Part shown: positions 1 to 7,942 of the stretch, one piece after another | Numbering within the stretch: the stretch's first letter is position 1 | Layout of the letters: each line of letters opens with the position of its first letter | Assembly (NCBI GenBank): GCA_023386315.1 | Contig: JAEWJZ010000010.1 | Span: forward strand, 372,001-436,000 | Origin: Bacillota bacterium | GTDB lineage: Bacteria > Bacillota > Clostridia > Lachnospirales > Lachnospiraceae | DNA: 64,000 bases | Direction of reading: 5' to 3' | Translations under genes and position numbers: made by a program | The notes under the pieces: model-generated | Told to the model about the DNA's origin: nothing | What the model saw: the letters and a program-made list of their open reading frames with translations, nothing else | The model's database searches: none

Positions 1-60
1 CTCCATGGAGCTTTTTATACCGCTGGCAAGATGACCATGTGACGATACGAATAGTTTCAT
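1..60 (-). CDS. PTS mannose-family EIIA component (5' end only)
   Basis: Only the first 20 codons are in the window; the gene runs off the left edge. The start reads MKLFVSSHGHLASG, the N-terminal pattern of mannose/fructose-family PTS EIIA domains, where the His-Gly pair (H8-G9) holds the phosphorylated histidine. The ATG is 6-7 nt after a strong AGGAGG-type ribosome site. Such a protein would pass phosphate from HPr to a mannose-type EIIB. It lies just downstream, on the same strand, of a PRD-type regulator that may control it. Confidence 0.7.
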   Translation of the reverse strand, partial: MKLFVSSHGHLASGIKSSME

Positions 61-85
61 TTCCCTCTCCTCCTTTGATAGTTTC

Positions 86-114
86 ATTATATTACTTAAG
101 CTTCCTTTTTTCTA
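86..114 (-). promoter_or_regulatory. Putative sigma-A promoter of the EIIA gene
   Basis: On the minus strand TAGAAA (109-114) and TATAAT (86-91) are separated by 17 bp, just upstream of the EIIA ribosome site. The -35 box matches only 4 of 6 positions, so an activator may be involved. Confidence 0.5.
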
Positions 115-143
115 TGTTCACATTTGTCTCCGATAAGTGAAAA

Positions 144-170
144 GCACTAATTCAGGAGTTGAATTAGTGC
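144..170. terminator. Bidirectional rho-independent terminator
   Basis: Perfect 11-bp stem (GCACTAATTCA and its complement) with a 5-nt loop. It is followed by AATTTTTT on the plus strand and by TTTT on the minus strand. It lies 20 bp past the PRD regulator stop codon, so it most likely ends that gene and insulates the EIIA promoter. Confidence 0.75.
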
Positions 171-189
171 AATTTTTTGCATGGTAATA

Positions 190-2163
190 TTATTCATATT
201 TTAGGCATTTTTCAATCATTTCAAACAATACAGGGCGCCCCCGTTCAGAAAAGGCTTTTATATTGGAATATTCAGAAAACAGTTTTCTAAAACTGTTTTC
301 AAATGCCTTCACTCTCTTCCAGTCATCCCTCCAGTCCACGGATACAAACAACAGATACTCCACCTCTTTCCCTCTCCAGGTACCTGATTCGTTCAGACAG
401 TACAGTTCAATACACTCTTTTTCACAGAAGGAAGCAGGAAGATAAAGCATCACAGACTTCGCTGATAAATATCCGGTATCGTAAAAGCTGGCTTTCTCTA
501 AATACTCCTGAATGCTCTCCCTCTCTCCGGCTGTTTTTCCGTGCCGGAATGAAAGAAACTGAAGGAACTGAAGTTCGTCGGTATAACGGTAATTTTTGTT
601 GATTTCAATCTGCTCCTCAGGCGGAATAAGCGATTCGGTCTGATAGGCTTTGATTAACTGCCGGTTAAAAAGCAGATCCATTTCCTTTTCGCTGCTTAAG
701 GTATGGATGACGCAGCAGGGAAGATCATAATGATAAGCGATTTCACTGGTATCCGTTAAAACGGCATCATATTCCTCCTGATTCATTCCCCGTATCTCAT
801 ACAGCTCCGCAATTGTAAAGGATTCCACCAGATGTTCATATCTGCTTATGACTCTTTTCTGAACAATTTCATTAAGTCCTAATCCATTGGAATTGACCAA
901 GAGCAGCTTCTGAGGCCTGATATCATACTCGGTCAGAGATGCCCTCTTAAAAATCAGGGAAGCCATCTGGGAATAGAAGGAAACTGAAATTGTAATGTTC
1001 AGCCGTTCCTGCAAAAATCTGGCTGCAGTAGAAGCCAAAGCTGCTGAAACAGGGCTGTTAAAAGCCTGATTTTCATAGTCGTACCAGAACCGGTACTGCC
1101 CCTCCAGTCCAAAGTGAATGCTGATAAAAAGAGAAATCAAAAGGCTTAGCAGTTCTCTTTTCGCCCAGGGGAAACGAAGTAAATCAATTCCGCAGATATG
1201 TTTCATATAATCCTGAAGCTCTGTCATGATACCCAGGGCATCTTCATAAAAGAGCGCGTATTCCATTTCCGGATGTTCTACATTCCACATATCCCTGCAG
1301 GACATCAGATATACAGCCAGAAAAACAGTCTCTTCTTCCGGTAAATCAAAACCTTCAAAGCTGCTTTTTAATCTGTTGTAAATCGCACCTGCTACCGCAA
1401 GCTCGTCTGTACCTTTCATTTCCTCATTCCAGCTGTCAGGCAGCTTTAAACGGTAACCGGCATTGCACCGGTTCCTGACGATAATGAAGTAGATTGCAAG
1501 ACGCTGGGTGTTTGTATCCGTCACCTTAATCCGGGATTCTCTTAATACCTTTAAAAATACGTGCCTGATCTCCTGCCGTTCCTCATATCCGCATTCCGTC
1601 CATTTGGCATATTCCATTCCTGCATTGTCCAGTAAAACCTTATGAAAATGAACCGCAAACAACTCTGTCATCGCCATCCGCATGTGATACTCCGTACCAA
1701 ACGTCCGTATCCCGAGACCAGGCTTGCTTTCTGTCTCCAGATGATAGCTTTTTAAAAAATTCATCACGCTGTTAACGGCTTCTCTTATGGCACTTCTGGA
1801 CAAATAAAGCTCGTCCGCTATGTCCTCAAGCTTTGCAAAGCGGGAGGAAGAAACCAGTTTTCTTGCAATATAAAGAAACCTTGCATTGTCATCAGATCCG
1901 AAGTTATTGGTCAGACTGGACTGAAGCGAGAGGGGTTCAAAATACCGGTCAAACAATTCCCGGTCTTTCACCAGAATGGAATAGCCTCCGTTGCGCTTGG
2001 CAAAAAGCTCGGCTCCGTACTTAGGCAGAATGGATTTTACTTCTATCATTTCATACTTTATGGTACGGGCACTGACAGACAGTCTTTTTGCCAGTTCATC
2101 CGTCGTTATTGGGCCTTCGTTTACAGCCAGCTGGTAGATGATGCTTTCCTGTCTCCGTTTCAT
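190..2163 (-). CDS. PRD-domain transcriptional regulator (MtlR/LicR-like)
   Basis: 657-residue multidomain regulator. An N-terminal HTH (residues 5-60; TTDELAKRLSVSARTIKYEM) is followed by two PRD regions (about 165-400), an EIIB-like fold (about 420-500) and a degenerate EIIA-like tail (about 520-657). Relatives activate sugar-PTS operons and are controlled by phosphorylation of histidines in the PRDs and of Cys/His in the EII-like domains. Here the usual PRD histidine positions read LAIYF and LAVYL (His to Tyr), the EIIB P-loop reads VNSNG without Cys, and the EIIA region lacks an obvious active His. The start follows an AGGAGG site; an extended -10 (TGG-TATAAT, at 2187-2192) lies upstream. 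The likely target is the adjacent mannose-type PTS. Confidence 0.85.
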   Translation of the reverse strand: MKRRQESIIYQLAVNEGPITTDELAKRLSVSARTIKYEMIEVKSILPKYGAELFAKRNGGYSILVKDRELFDRYFEPLSLQSSLTNNFGSDDNARFLYIARKLVSSSRFAKLEDIADELYLSRSAIREAVNSVMNFLKSYHLETESKPGLGIRTFGTEYHMRMAMTELFAVHFHKVLLDNAGMEYAKWTECGYEERQEIRHVFLKVLRESRIKVTDTNTQRLAIYFIIVRNRCNAGYRLKLPDSWNEEMKGTDELAVAGAIYNRLKSSFEGFDLPEEETVFLAVYLMSCRDMWNVEHPEMEYALFYEDALGIMTELQDYMKHICGIDLLRFPWAKRELLSLLISLFISIHFGLEGQYRFWYDYENQAFNSPVSAALASTAARFLQERLNITISVSFYSQMASLIFKRASLTEYDIRPQKLLLVNSNGLGLNEIVQKRVISRYEHLVESFTIAELYEIRGMNQEEYDAVLTDTSEIAYHYDLPCCVIHTLSSEKEMDLLFNRQLIKAYQTESLIPPEEQIEINKNYRYTDELQFLQFLSFRHGKTAGERESIQEYLEKASFYDTGYLSAKSVMLYLPASFCEKECIELYCLNESGTWRGKEVEYLLFVSVDWRDDWKRVKAFENSFRKLFSEYSNIKAFSERGRPVLFEMIEKCLKYE

Positions 2164-2230
2164 TCTGTTACCTCCTGTTTCAATCCATTATACCAAAAAG
2201 AATGCATCGCGGCACGAATTTTTAAGCACG

Positions 2231-2282
2231 AAAAAAGGAATGGAATAAAATAACTGGTCTGTTCGTTATTTTACTCCATTCC
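2231..2282 (-). terminator. Rho-independent terminator of the hemerythrin operon
   Basis: Perfect 18-bp stem (2237-2254 with 2265-2282) followed on the minus strand by six T residues, 32 bp past the hemerythrin stop codon. Confidence 0.9.
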
Positions 2283-2313
2283 GTTCTTTATACAAGCCTG
2301 TATAGGTTAAAAA

Positions 2314-2862
2314 TTATACCAGTTTGCTGTGAAGCCAGTTCTCATAGTGTTCCTGGATTCCGTCTTCTCTCGCCTGATTTTCAAAGCTTTCTGTCTCTGT
2401 GTCCACATCATTCATCTTATCTGCGGGAAGAGCACGGGCAGCAAAGGCATAGGCAGCCTGATCTTCTTTTTCTATATGACGCTGTAACAAGGCACCGTAC
2501 CCCACAGCATTGGAAATGATATCCAGCTTATGGTCAGTCACGGGATTTTTTTCATATTCTTCAATTGCTGCTTCCAGCTGGGTAAGATGCAGTCTTCCCA
2601 GATCATGTTCAACCAGCATTCCGTTACGGATCAGCTTATCGGCAACAGGTCCCATATTTTCCATCATAATCCGGAATAAGATTTTCTCTTCCTTGCCATG
2701 ATGATGCTTGTCCGCATAATTTCTGCCGAAGTCGATACATTCTCTAAGAAGAGCTCCGTCGACTTCTTTGCCTTCCACAATACCGGCACAGATCTTTCTT
2801 AAAAAACCGTTGAAAGCCAGAATATTTTCATGTTCCTTCATTAAAATATCGATTCCATTCAT
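2314..2862 (-). CDS. Hemerythrin HHE-domain protein
   Basis: 182-residue soluble four-helix protein of the bacterial hemerythrin-like family, which binds a di-iron centre and is tied to O2, NO or redox sensing and iron-sulfur repair. Iron-ligand motifs are in order: KEHENI (His 11), DKHHHGKEE (about 52-60), VEHDLG, and RHIEKEDQAAY (about 133). It is the last gene of a five-gene operon and overlaps the upstream gene by 4 nt, which implies translational coupling. The operon context (hybrid-cluster-like protein, DUF1858, Crp/Fnr regulator) points to oxidative or nitrosative stress; the exact ligand is unknown. Confidence 0.9.
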   Translation of the reverse strand: MNGIDILMKEHENILAFNGFLRKICAGIVEGKEVDGALLRECIDFGRNYADKHHHGKEEKILFRIMMENMGPVADKLIRNGMLVEHDLGRLHLTQLEAAIEEYEKNPVTDHKLDIISNAVGYGALLQRHIEKEDQAAYAFAARALPADKMNDVDTETESFENQAREDGIQEHYENWLHSKLV

Positions 2863-3470
2863 TGGCGGCTCCTTAATTCATACTCCTGATTTCCTGTATG
2901 ATAAAATTGTACATCTGAACCTTCAAACATTCCCTCAATCAGGGCTTCTCTCAGGTCATAGTAGTGGTTCACATCGCCGTGGATCATATCCCAGTAGGGT
3001 CCATGAATTTCCACAGCCTGTCGATAAGCGAAAAGATCCGGTTCTTCCTTCACCAGCTGATTGACTCTGTCACAGGGCATTCCGTTTAACAAAGTATTTT
3101 CCAGATGCTCATAAGCCTGTTTTACAGATATGGTTCCTTCTGCACTGCGGTTCTTGCCAAATTCCTTCACCGCCTGTTTTATTTCATCAAGACGTGCCGG
3201 ATCTCCTTCCAGAAGAGTGGTGACTGCATAAGCAAGACGATTTTCCACCAGGCTCACACGCTCCTGAAGCCATCCGTGAATGTTATCCGTATTGATGTTA
3301 TCCTCTAAATTGCCTGTTTCCAGAGTACCGTATCTGGAAGCCATCTTCTCTCTTAATCCGTCTGCCCAGCCCTTTTCCTCTGCGAAAGCAACTATTGCAT
3401 CTGTCATCCCATCCTGAAGCAGGATTTTATTATATAACCAGGTGTGAATCGGTCCTAAAAATGCGCTCAT
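2859..3470 (-). CDS. Conserved protein of unknown function in hemerythrin operon
   Basis: 203 residues, apparently soluble and mostly helical, with no signal peptide or membrane segment. I do not recognise a family. Many acidic residues and several histidines (GPIHTW at the N-terminus; IHGPYWDMIHGDVNHYYD near the C-terminus) could support metal binding. It overlaps the hemerythrin start by 4 nt and follows the DUF1858 gene by 16 nt, so the three are probably made together and may act as one system. Confidence 0.8.
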   Translation of the reverse strand: MSAFLGPIHTWLYNKILLQDGMTDAIVAFAEEKGWADGLREKMASRYGTLETGNLEDNINTDNIHGWLQERVSLVENRLAYAVTTLLEGDPARLDEIKQAVKEFGKNRSAEGTISVKQAYEHLENTLLNGMPCDRVNQLVKEEPDLFAYRQAVEIHGPYWDMIHGDVNHYYDLREALIEGMFEGSDVQFYHTGNQEYELRSRQ

Positions 3471-3486
3471 CTCATTCCTCTTTTCT

Positions 3487-3672
3487 CTATTTGTTTAATT
3501 GTTCCAGCACTTCGTCCGCATCAAGTCCGTGAACCATGCAGGCATCCTCTAAGGATTCCATCTGTGAGGATGGGCAGCCAAGGCAGTGCATTCCGCAGCC
3601 CATTAAAATCTCTGCTGCTTCCGGTTTGCTTCTTAAAATTTCACCAATATACATTTCTTTCGTTATCATCAT
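3487..3672 (-). CDS. DUF1858 small cysteine-rich redox protein
   Basis: 61-residue protein of the DUF1858 / hybrid-cluster-protein-associated disulfide family. The core motif is CGMHCLGCPSS (about residues 27-37), three cysteines in a C-x3-C-x2-C pattern, before a conserved acidic helix (SLEDACMVHGLD). Family members usually sit near hybrid cluster protein or hemerythrin-like genes and are presumed thiol redox or metal-binding partners. A strong AGGAGG site precedes two adjacent ATGs, so the start could be one codon later. It sits between the hybrid-cluster-like gene and the unknown gene. Confidence 0.88.
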   Translation of the reverse strand: MMITKEMYIGEILRSKPEAAEILMGCGMHCLGCPSSQMESLEDACMVHGLDADEVLEQLNK

Positions 3673-3684
3673 TTCTTCCTCCTG

Positions 3685-4347
3685 TTAATTGAATGTTGTT
3701 AATTCATCAGTTATTTTCTTTAAATCTTGCTCTGGCATGGGAATAAGAGAAATAGGATAGTTCTCTTCCAGTATTGCCAGTAATTTACGTGTAATTAACT
3801 CCTCCATGGATTTATAATCCGGTATTATAAGAAAGGGACTATTCTGGCTGGCACTCTGTGCTGCGCTTTCACTCATTTCAGCCGTTTCTGCCACCACCGG
3901 AAGAAGGTCTTCTATGGTTAAGTCATAGCTTATGATAGACAAAGCTTTGTAAAAGAATTCATTTATTTTTTCATTTTCATATCCCTTTGCCATGGCAGGA
4001 AGAGCATAAACTGCGATTCCTTTGATGCCGGATAATATCAGGGACTTTAAAAAACGAATCTCTTCCTCGCTGGTCCGGATATTTTTCATGTCATAATCAG
4101 AGGTATTGCCGCAGACACTTTTACAGACTGCACACCCTGGAGCGATCCTGTCTTTTTCCCTTCTGACCTTTAAAAGCATATCTGACAGGGCCTGATCATC
4201 AAAACCTGCATCGGTGATTGTTGTTATTAAACCTTCCATCAGAAGTCTGGTTACGGCCGCCTGACGGATATTCATCTTACACGCTTTTGCCAGGCCGATG
4301 AGCGCTCCAGTCAGCTCATCACAATAACCGGACATTTGATTTTCCAT
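3685..4347 (-). CDS. Hybrid cluster protein-like helical domain protein (truncated form)
   Basis: 220 residues. A cysteine cluster C72-x2-C75-x3-C79 followed by GNT resembles the N-terminal iron-sulfur motif of hybrid cluster protein (hydroxylamine reductase, Hcp). The next stretch (LKSLILSGIKGIAVYALPAMAKGYE, then a helical bundle) resembles the Hcp helical domain. Full Hcp is about 540 residues; the Rossmann-like domains carrying the hybrid cluster are absent, so reductase activity is not expected. It may bind a [4Fe-4S] cluster as a sensor or electron carrier. Assignment rests on motif memory and is moderate. Second gene of the cupin operon, 19 nt after the cupin stop. Confidence 0.65.
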   Translation of the reverse strand: MENQMSGYCDELTGALIGLAKACKMNIRQAAVTRLLMEGLITTITDAGFDDQALSDMLLKVRREKDRIAPGCAVCKSVCGNTSDYDMKNIRTSEEEIRFLKSLILSGIKGIAVYALPAMAKGYENEKINEFFYKALSIISYDLTIEDLLPVVAETAEMSESAAQSASQNSPFLIIPDYKSMEELITRKLLAILEENYPISLIPMPEQDLKKITDELTTFN

Positions 4348-4366
4348 CTTTTTGTACAGCCTTTCT

Positions 4367-4702
4367 TTAGAATATTACCACCAAAGACATCTTAAAGCAT
4401 TCCTGCCCGTACACAGCATGAGGCTTTTTTGCCGGCATTACCAGGGTTTCCCCCTCGTTTAAAATAAACTCGGTTCCGTCTACGGTGAATTTTCCTGTAC
4501 CTTCCAGAACTGTGACCATGGCATCACCATTGGATTCATGGGTGCTGATCTCTTCTCCCTTATCAAAGGCAAACAGGGTTACACTGACTGACTGATTCTG
4601 CACCAGAGTTTTGCTTACAATCTGGCCCTTTTGAATCTCAACTAAATCTGCTAACTGAAGGATTTCTTCCTGAGCTATATTTTTTAAGAGTTTCTCTGAC
4701 AT
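4367..4702 (-). CDS. Cupin-domain protein
   Basis: 111-residue single-domain cupin. Beta-barrel motifs are visible: motif 1 around ISTHESNGDAMVTVLEG (one His, and E rather than a second His) and motif 2 around GETLVMPAKKPHAV. Small cupins like this are often metal-binding sensors or enzymes; the specific role is unknown. It is the first gene of the five-gene redox operon and has a good AGGGAGG site 6-7 nt before the ATG. Its promoter carries a Crp/Fnr-type palindrome. Confidence 0.85.
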   Translation of the reverse strand: MSEKLLKNIAQEEILQLADLVEIQKGQIVSKTLVQNQSVSVTLFAFDKGEEISTHESNGDAMVTVLEGTGKFTVDGTEFILNEGETLVMPAKKPHAVYGQECFKMSLVVIF

Positions 4703-4741
4703 TTGTCTCCCTCCTTATTTTGTTCTTGTCTTTCTATGGCG

Positions 4742-4784
4742 ATTATAATATAATATTATCATCATTTCTGTTGTTTTAACAACA
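4742..4784 (-). promoter_or_regulatory. Redox-operon promoter with Crp/Fnr-type operator
   Basis: On the minus strand a TATAAT hexamer (4742-4747) implies a start near 4735. A 7-2-7 inverted repeat, TGTTGTT-TT-AACAACA (4769-4784), is centred 41.5 bp upstream of that start, the class II activator position of Crp/Fnr proteins, and replaces a clear -35 box. The divergent Crp/Fnr gene at 4859 is the obvious ligand. Other -10 choices exist in this AT-rich tract. Confidence 0.65.
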
Positions 4785-4858
4785 TTTTAAAAAAATTATT
4801 AAAAAATGGGACTTTTTTACACAAATGAACGGGAATCACACTTAGGAGGCACTATCAT

Positions 4859-5542
4859 ATGGAAGAATTTCTGCCTGTTTTAAAAAAATCAAGCTTGTTT
4901 TCAGGTGTCTCGCCTGATGAAATCAGAAGCATGCTAAAATGCTTGTCTGCACGAATGAAGCATTATAAAAAAGATGAATTTATTATAAGAAGCGGAGATT
5001 ACATTCATTCCGTGGGAATGGTCCTTTCCGGTACTGCGCTGATTATACAGGAGGATTTCTGGGGAAAGCGCAGCATTATTTCAGAAGTAATGCCCGGGAC
5101 GCTGTTTGCGGAGACCTATGCCTGCATCTCATCCGTTCCCATTGAAATGAGCGTCGTTGCTGATTCTGACTGTGAAATTATGTTTTTGGATTTTAATAAG
5201 ATTTTAACTGTATGCACCTCAGCCTGCGGCTTTCACACCCGGCTGATCCAGAATTTCCTGTCGGCGATTGCCGGAAGGAATCTGGTCCTGACTAAAAAGA
5301 TGCAGCACATGTCAAAAAAGACAATCAGGGAAAAATTGCTCTCCTACCTTTCAGCAGAGTCTTTAAAGAGCAATTCTTCCACATTTGATATTCCGTTTAA
5401 CAGACAGCAGCTGGCTGATTATCTTTCCGTAGACCGGAGTGCGCTGTCCAATGAACTGAGTAAGTTACAGGCAGAAGAAATTCTAAGTTTTAATAAAAAC
5501 CGGTTTACTCTGAAAGAGCAGGGACCGGAAGGATATTTGTAA
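4859..5542 (+). CDS. Crp/Fnr family transcriptional regulator
   Basis: 227 residues: an N-terminal cyclic-nucleotide-binding-like beta barrel (about 15-125) and a C-terminal HTH (about 150-220; NRQQLADYLSVDRSALSNEL as recognition region). Cysteines (C28, and a cluster near CTSACG about residue 122) might support redox sensing, but the spaced N-terminal cysteine quartet of classical FNR is absent. It is divergent from the cupin-hybrid-cluster-hemerythrin operon and probably activates it in response to NO or redox stress. A TTAGGAGG site precedes the ATG. It converges with the sensor kinase gene at 1-nt spacing. Confidence 0.9.
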   Translation: MEEFLPVLKKSSLFSGVSPDEIRSMLKCLSARMKHYKKDEFIIRSGDYIHSVGMVLSGTALIIQEDFWGKRSIISEVMPGTLFAETYACISSVPIEMSVVADSDCEIMFLDFNKILTVCTSACGFHTRLIQNFLSAIAGRNLVLTKKMQHMSKKTIREKLLSYLSAESLKSNSSTFDIPFNRQQLADYLSVDRSALSNELSKLQAEEILSFNKNRFTLKEQGPEGYL

Positions 5543-5543
5543 A

Positions 5544-6938
5544 TTATAAATCTGACTTTGGAATCGAGACTGTAAAGCAGCTTCCCGATTCCTCTTTGCT
5601 TTCTGCTTTTACGGTACCCCCATGGGCTTCCACAATGGATTTTACGATGGTAAGACCGATTCCGGCGCCTCCTGTTTTCCGGTTTCTGGATTTATCTGTA
5701 CGGTAAAAACGTTCGAATATAAGAGGAAGCTCTTCTTCTTTAATTCCTATTCCTGTATCCGCTATTGTTACAACTCCATGTTCCTTTGTTTCATATACTT
5801 CAATCCGGATACTTCCGCCCTCCGGCGTATATTTGACGGCATTGGAAAGCAGGTTGGAAAATACCTGTCCCATTCGGTTTTTGTCCCCATTCACAAAAAC
5901 CGGTTCTCCTTTAATGGCAAGAGCCAGTTTCTTCTTATTGATTTCTCCTGTCATATTCTCCGCTGCCGTCCGGACTGCTGAAAATAAATCCATGGAACCT
6001 TTGTTGATACGAAAACCATCCCCTTCAATCTTTGCCAGCTGCTCCAAATCAGCTACCAGAGTACCCAGGCGTTTTACTTCTTCAAGACAGCTTCTTAAAC
6101 GTTCTGGTGTCGCCTCCCACAGTCCCTCTGTCATTGCTTCCAGATGAGTTCCAAGGGCTGTTAAGGGAGTCCGCAGTTCATGGGCAACATCAGCGGTGAG
6201 CCGCTTGCGCAGGTGTTCCTGCTCACTGAGATCGTCGGACAAATGGTTGATCGCTATGCCCAGATCTTCAAGCTCTTTAATCCTGGTGCCTGGTTCAAAT
6301 TTAAGATCATAGTTGCCCGTTGAGATCTGCTTGGCAATATAGGCAGTTTTCGTAACCGGGCGGGAAATTCTGCTTCCTAAGAGACAGCCAACCACGATGG
6401 CGCAGATACCCGATAAAACTCCGATGACAAGCAGTACGATGTTCATCACTCGGATAAAATTAAAATCGGTTTCGTTCATAAAAAACGGGCCGTAATATTT
6501 AATGGAGACAGAACCCGTCTTCTTTCCATTTTGAGTCAGCTCATAGGTATGATCCACAAAACCGCCTTTTGCACCCCGTTCTTTCATCCGTGCGGAAATT
6601 TCGTTCATAATCTGCCCGCAAAGTCTCATATCGTGATTCTCTGCATCCCAGACCATGTTCCCGTCTGCATCGTAAAGCTTTACGATATATCCGTCATATA
6701 AGGAATTCATGCCGATTGCATGAACGTAATCCAGCCTCCAGCTTCTCTTAAACTCATCATACTGGCTCCCCAGTTCATCTGCGATATTATCCCGCCGCTC
6801 CTGACCGGTTTTGGTAATGTATTTTTCAAACTCCCAGTTAATGAGCAGGTTAGAGGCAAGTCCGATTAATGCAATGGTAATGAGCAGAGTCAGAAGTATG
6901 GTCATGGAAAGCTGTTTTCTTAAGGTCTTCATATTCAT
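5544..6938 (-). CDS. HAMP-domain sensor histidine kinase
   Basis: 464-residue membrane kinase: TM1 (about 10-35), an extracytoplasmic sensor loop (about 36-160), TM2 (about 165-190), HAMP, HisKA with AHELRTPLTAL (His near 253), and an ATPase domain with NLLSNAVKYTP (near 362), DTGIGI and a GIGLTIVKS G2 box. All catalytic boxes are intact. It shares one nucleotide (TGATG) with the upstream response regulator, so the two are coupled. Its position downstream of the copA-copZ genes suggests sensing of copper or envelope stress, but the sensor loop has no clear copper motif. Confidence 0.92.
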   Translation of the reverse strand: MNMKTLRKQLSMTILLTLLITIALIGLASNLLINWEFEKYITKTGQERRDNIADELGSQYDEFKRSWRLDYVHAIGMNSLYDGYIVKLYDADGNMVWDAENHDMRLCGQIMNEISARMKERGAKGGFVDHTYELTQNGKKTGSVSIKYYGPFFMNETDFNFIRVMNIVLLVIGVLSGICAIVVGCLLGSRISRPVTKTAYIAKQISTGNYDLKFEPGTRIKELEDLGIAINHLSDDLSEQEHLRKRLTADVAHELRTPLTALGTHLEAMTEGLWEATPERLRSCLEEVKRLGTLVADLEQLAKIEGDGFRINKGSMDLFSAVRTAAENMTGEINKKKLALAIKGEPVFVNGDKNRMGQVFSNLLSNAVKYTPEGGSIRIEVYETKEHGVVTIADTGIGIKEEELPLIFERFYRTDKSRNRKTGGAGIGLTIVKSIVEAHGGTVKAESKEESGSCFTVSIPKSDL

Positions 6939-7636
6939 CAGCCTCCGAACTTATAGCCCAGCCCGGGAATCGTTAATACATAGGCGGGATTTTTGGGATC
7001 ATCCTCTATTTTCTTTCTGATATTCTTAATATGGCTGTCAATGGCTCTGTCGTAACCGGCAAAGTCTCTGCCCAGTGCAGTATCAATCAGTTCCTCTCTG
7101 GTAAATACCTTGCCGGGATATTTAATCAGCGCGGATAATATTTTCAGTTCGCTTGGTGTAAGCGTGAGGCTAAATCCTTTTTTTATCACCTCATTTTTCT
7201 CAAAATCCACCACCAGATCTCCGTCTCTCCAGGAGTTTCGCTTCACAAGCGGCACCAGATCACTTTCCGTACGCCTTAGTACCGCCTCCACTCTGGCATA
7301 CAGCTCCTTTAAACCAAAGGGTTTCATGATATAATCGTCTGCCCCCAGTCCAAGTCCGCTTACCACATCCTCTTCCTCCACTCTGGCCGTGAGCATAATC
7401 ACAGGTATACGGGATTTTTTGCGGATGGCTGTGCAGATCTCTTCTCCCGAAATATCAGGCAGCATTAAATCCAGTATGACAAGTGTGATATTTTCCGAAT
7501 CAAATATTTCCAATGCCTTTTTTCCGTTTTCAGCGGAGAATGTTTTAAATCCTTTACTTTCCAAGAGCATACATACCACTTCAAGAATCTTCGGCTCATC
7601 ATCTACTACCAGTACATGCCTGCAGTTATTGTGCAT
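6938..7636 (-). CDS. OmpR-family response regulator
   Basis: 232 residues: a receiver domain (about 7-118; acidic pocket VDDEP, phospho-acceptor Asp in LVILDLMLPD, switch Thr in MLTAR, Lys in DYIMKPFG) and an OmpR/PhoB winged helix (about 135-230). It is the partner of the overlapping kinase. Only about 40 bp separate its start from the copZ terminator hairpin and no clear promoter is visible there, so it may be expressed by read-through from the copper genes. Confidence 0.92.
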   Translation of the reverse strand: MHNNCRHVLVVDDEPKILEVVCMLLESKGFKTFSAENGKKALEIFDSENITLVILDLMLPDISGEEICTAIRKKSRIPVIMLTARVEEEDVVSGLGLGADDYIMKPFGLKELYARVEAVLRRTESDLVPLVKRNSWRDGDLVVDFEKNEVIKKGFSLTLTPSELKILSALIKYPGKVFTREELIDTALGRDFAGYDRAIDSHIKNIRKKIEDDPKNPAYVLTIPGLGYKFGG

Positions 7637-7676
7637 TCTTTCACCTCAATTTTCTGGGCTTTCCTGTATGAAAAGA

Positions 7677-7701
7677 GGGAACCGGTCAATTCCCGGTTCC
7701 C
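7677..7701 (-). terminator. Terminator (possibly leaky) after copZ
   Basis: GGGAACCGG and CCGGTTCCC form a 9-bp GC-rich stem with a 7-nt loop, followed on the minus strand by TCTTTTC, a short interrupted T-run. It lies 9 bp past the copZ stop codon, between copZ and the response regulator. Confidence 0.7.
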
Positions 7702-7709
7702 GTCTTTCA

Positions 7710-7919
7710 TTATTCTACTACATCATAACCCTGATCTTCAATCTCAGCTTTAATTTTTTCTACAGATGCTTCATCAGGATTGTGATCAACAGTCACGGTT
7801 TTTGCGGATAAATCAACCGCTACTCCAGATACGCCGGATAATGCTCCTACTGCTCCGGTAATTGCCTTTACACAATGCTCACATGCCATTCCATCCACGT
7901 TTATTACTGTCTTTGCCAT
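7710..7919 (-). CDS. copZ: CopZ-like heavy-metal chaperone (HMA domain)
   Basis: 69-residue single HMA domain. The metal-binding loop is GMACEHC, near the N-terminus, and the ferredoxin-like fold ends in DQGYDVV. Such proteins carry Cu(I) to CopA-type ATPases. An ATG six codons upstream is in frame, but the AGGAGG site lies inside that stretch with correct spacing to the ATG at 7919, so 7919 is preferred. Third gene of a copA-anchored protein-copZ unit. Confidence 0.9.
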   Translation of the reverse strand: MAKTVINVDGMACEHCVKAITGAVGALSGVSGVAVDLSAKTVTVDHNPDEASVEKIKAEIEDQGYDVVE

Positions 7920-7942
7920 TTCAATTTCCTCCATCATTCTAA

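Noticed and set aside
303..602. Plus-strand ORFs opposite the PRD regulator
   Set aside because: Shadows of the regulator's coding strand; no start signals and no recognisable motif.
190..2163. PRD regulator as the BglG-type antiterminator for the RAT at 31719
   Set aside because: It starts with a DNA-binding HTH rather than the CAT RNA-binding domain, and is 30 kb away.
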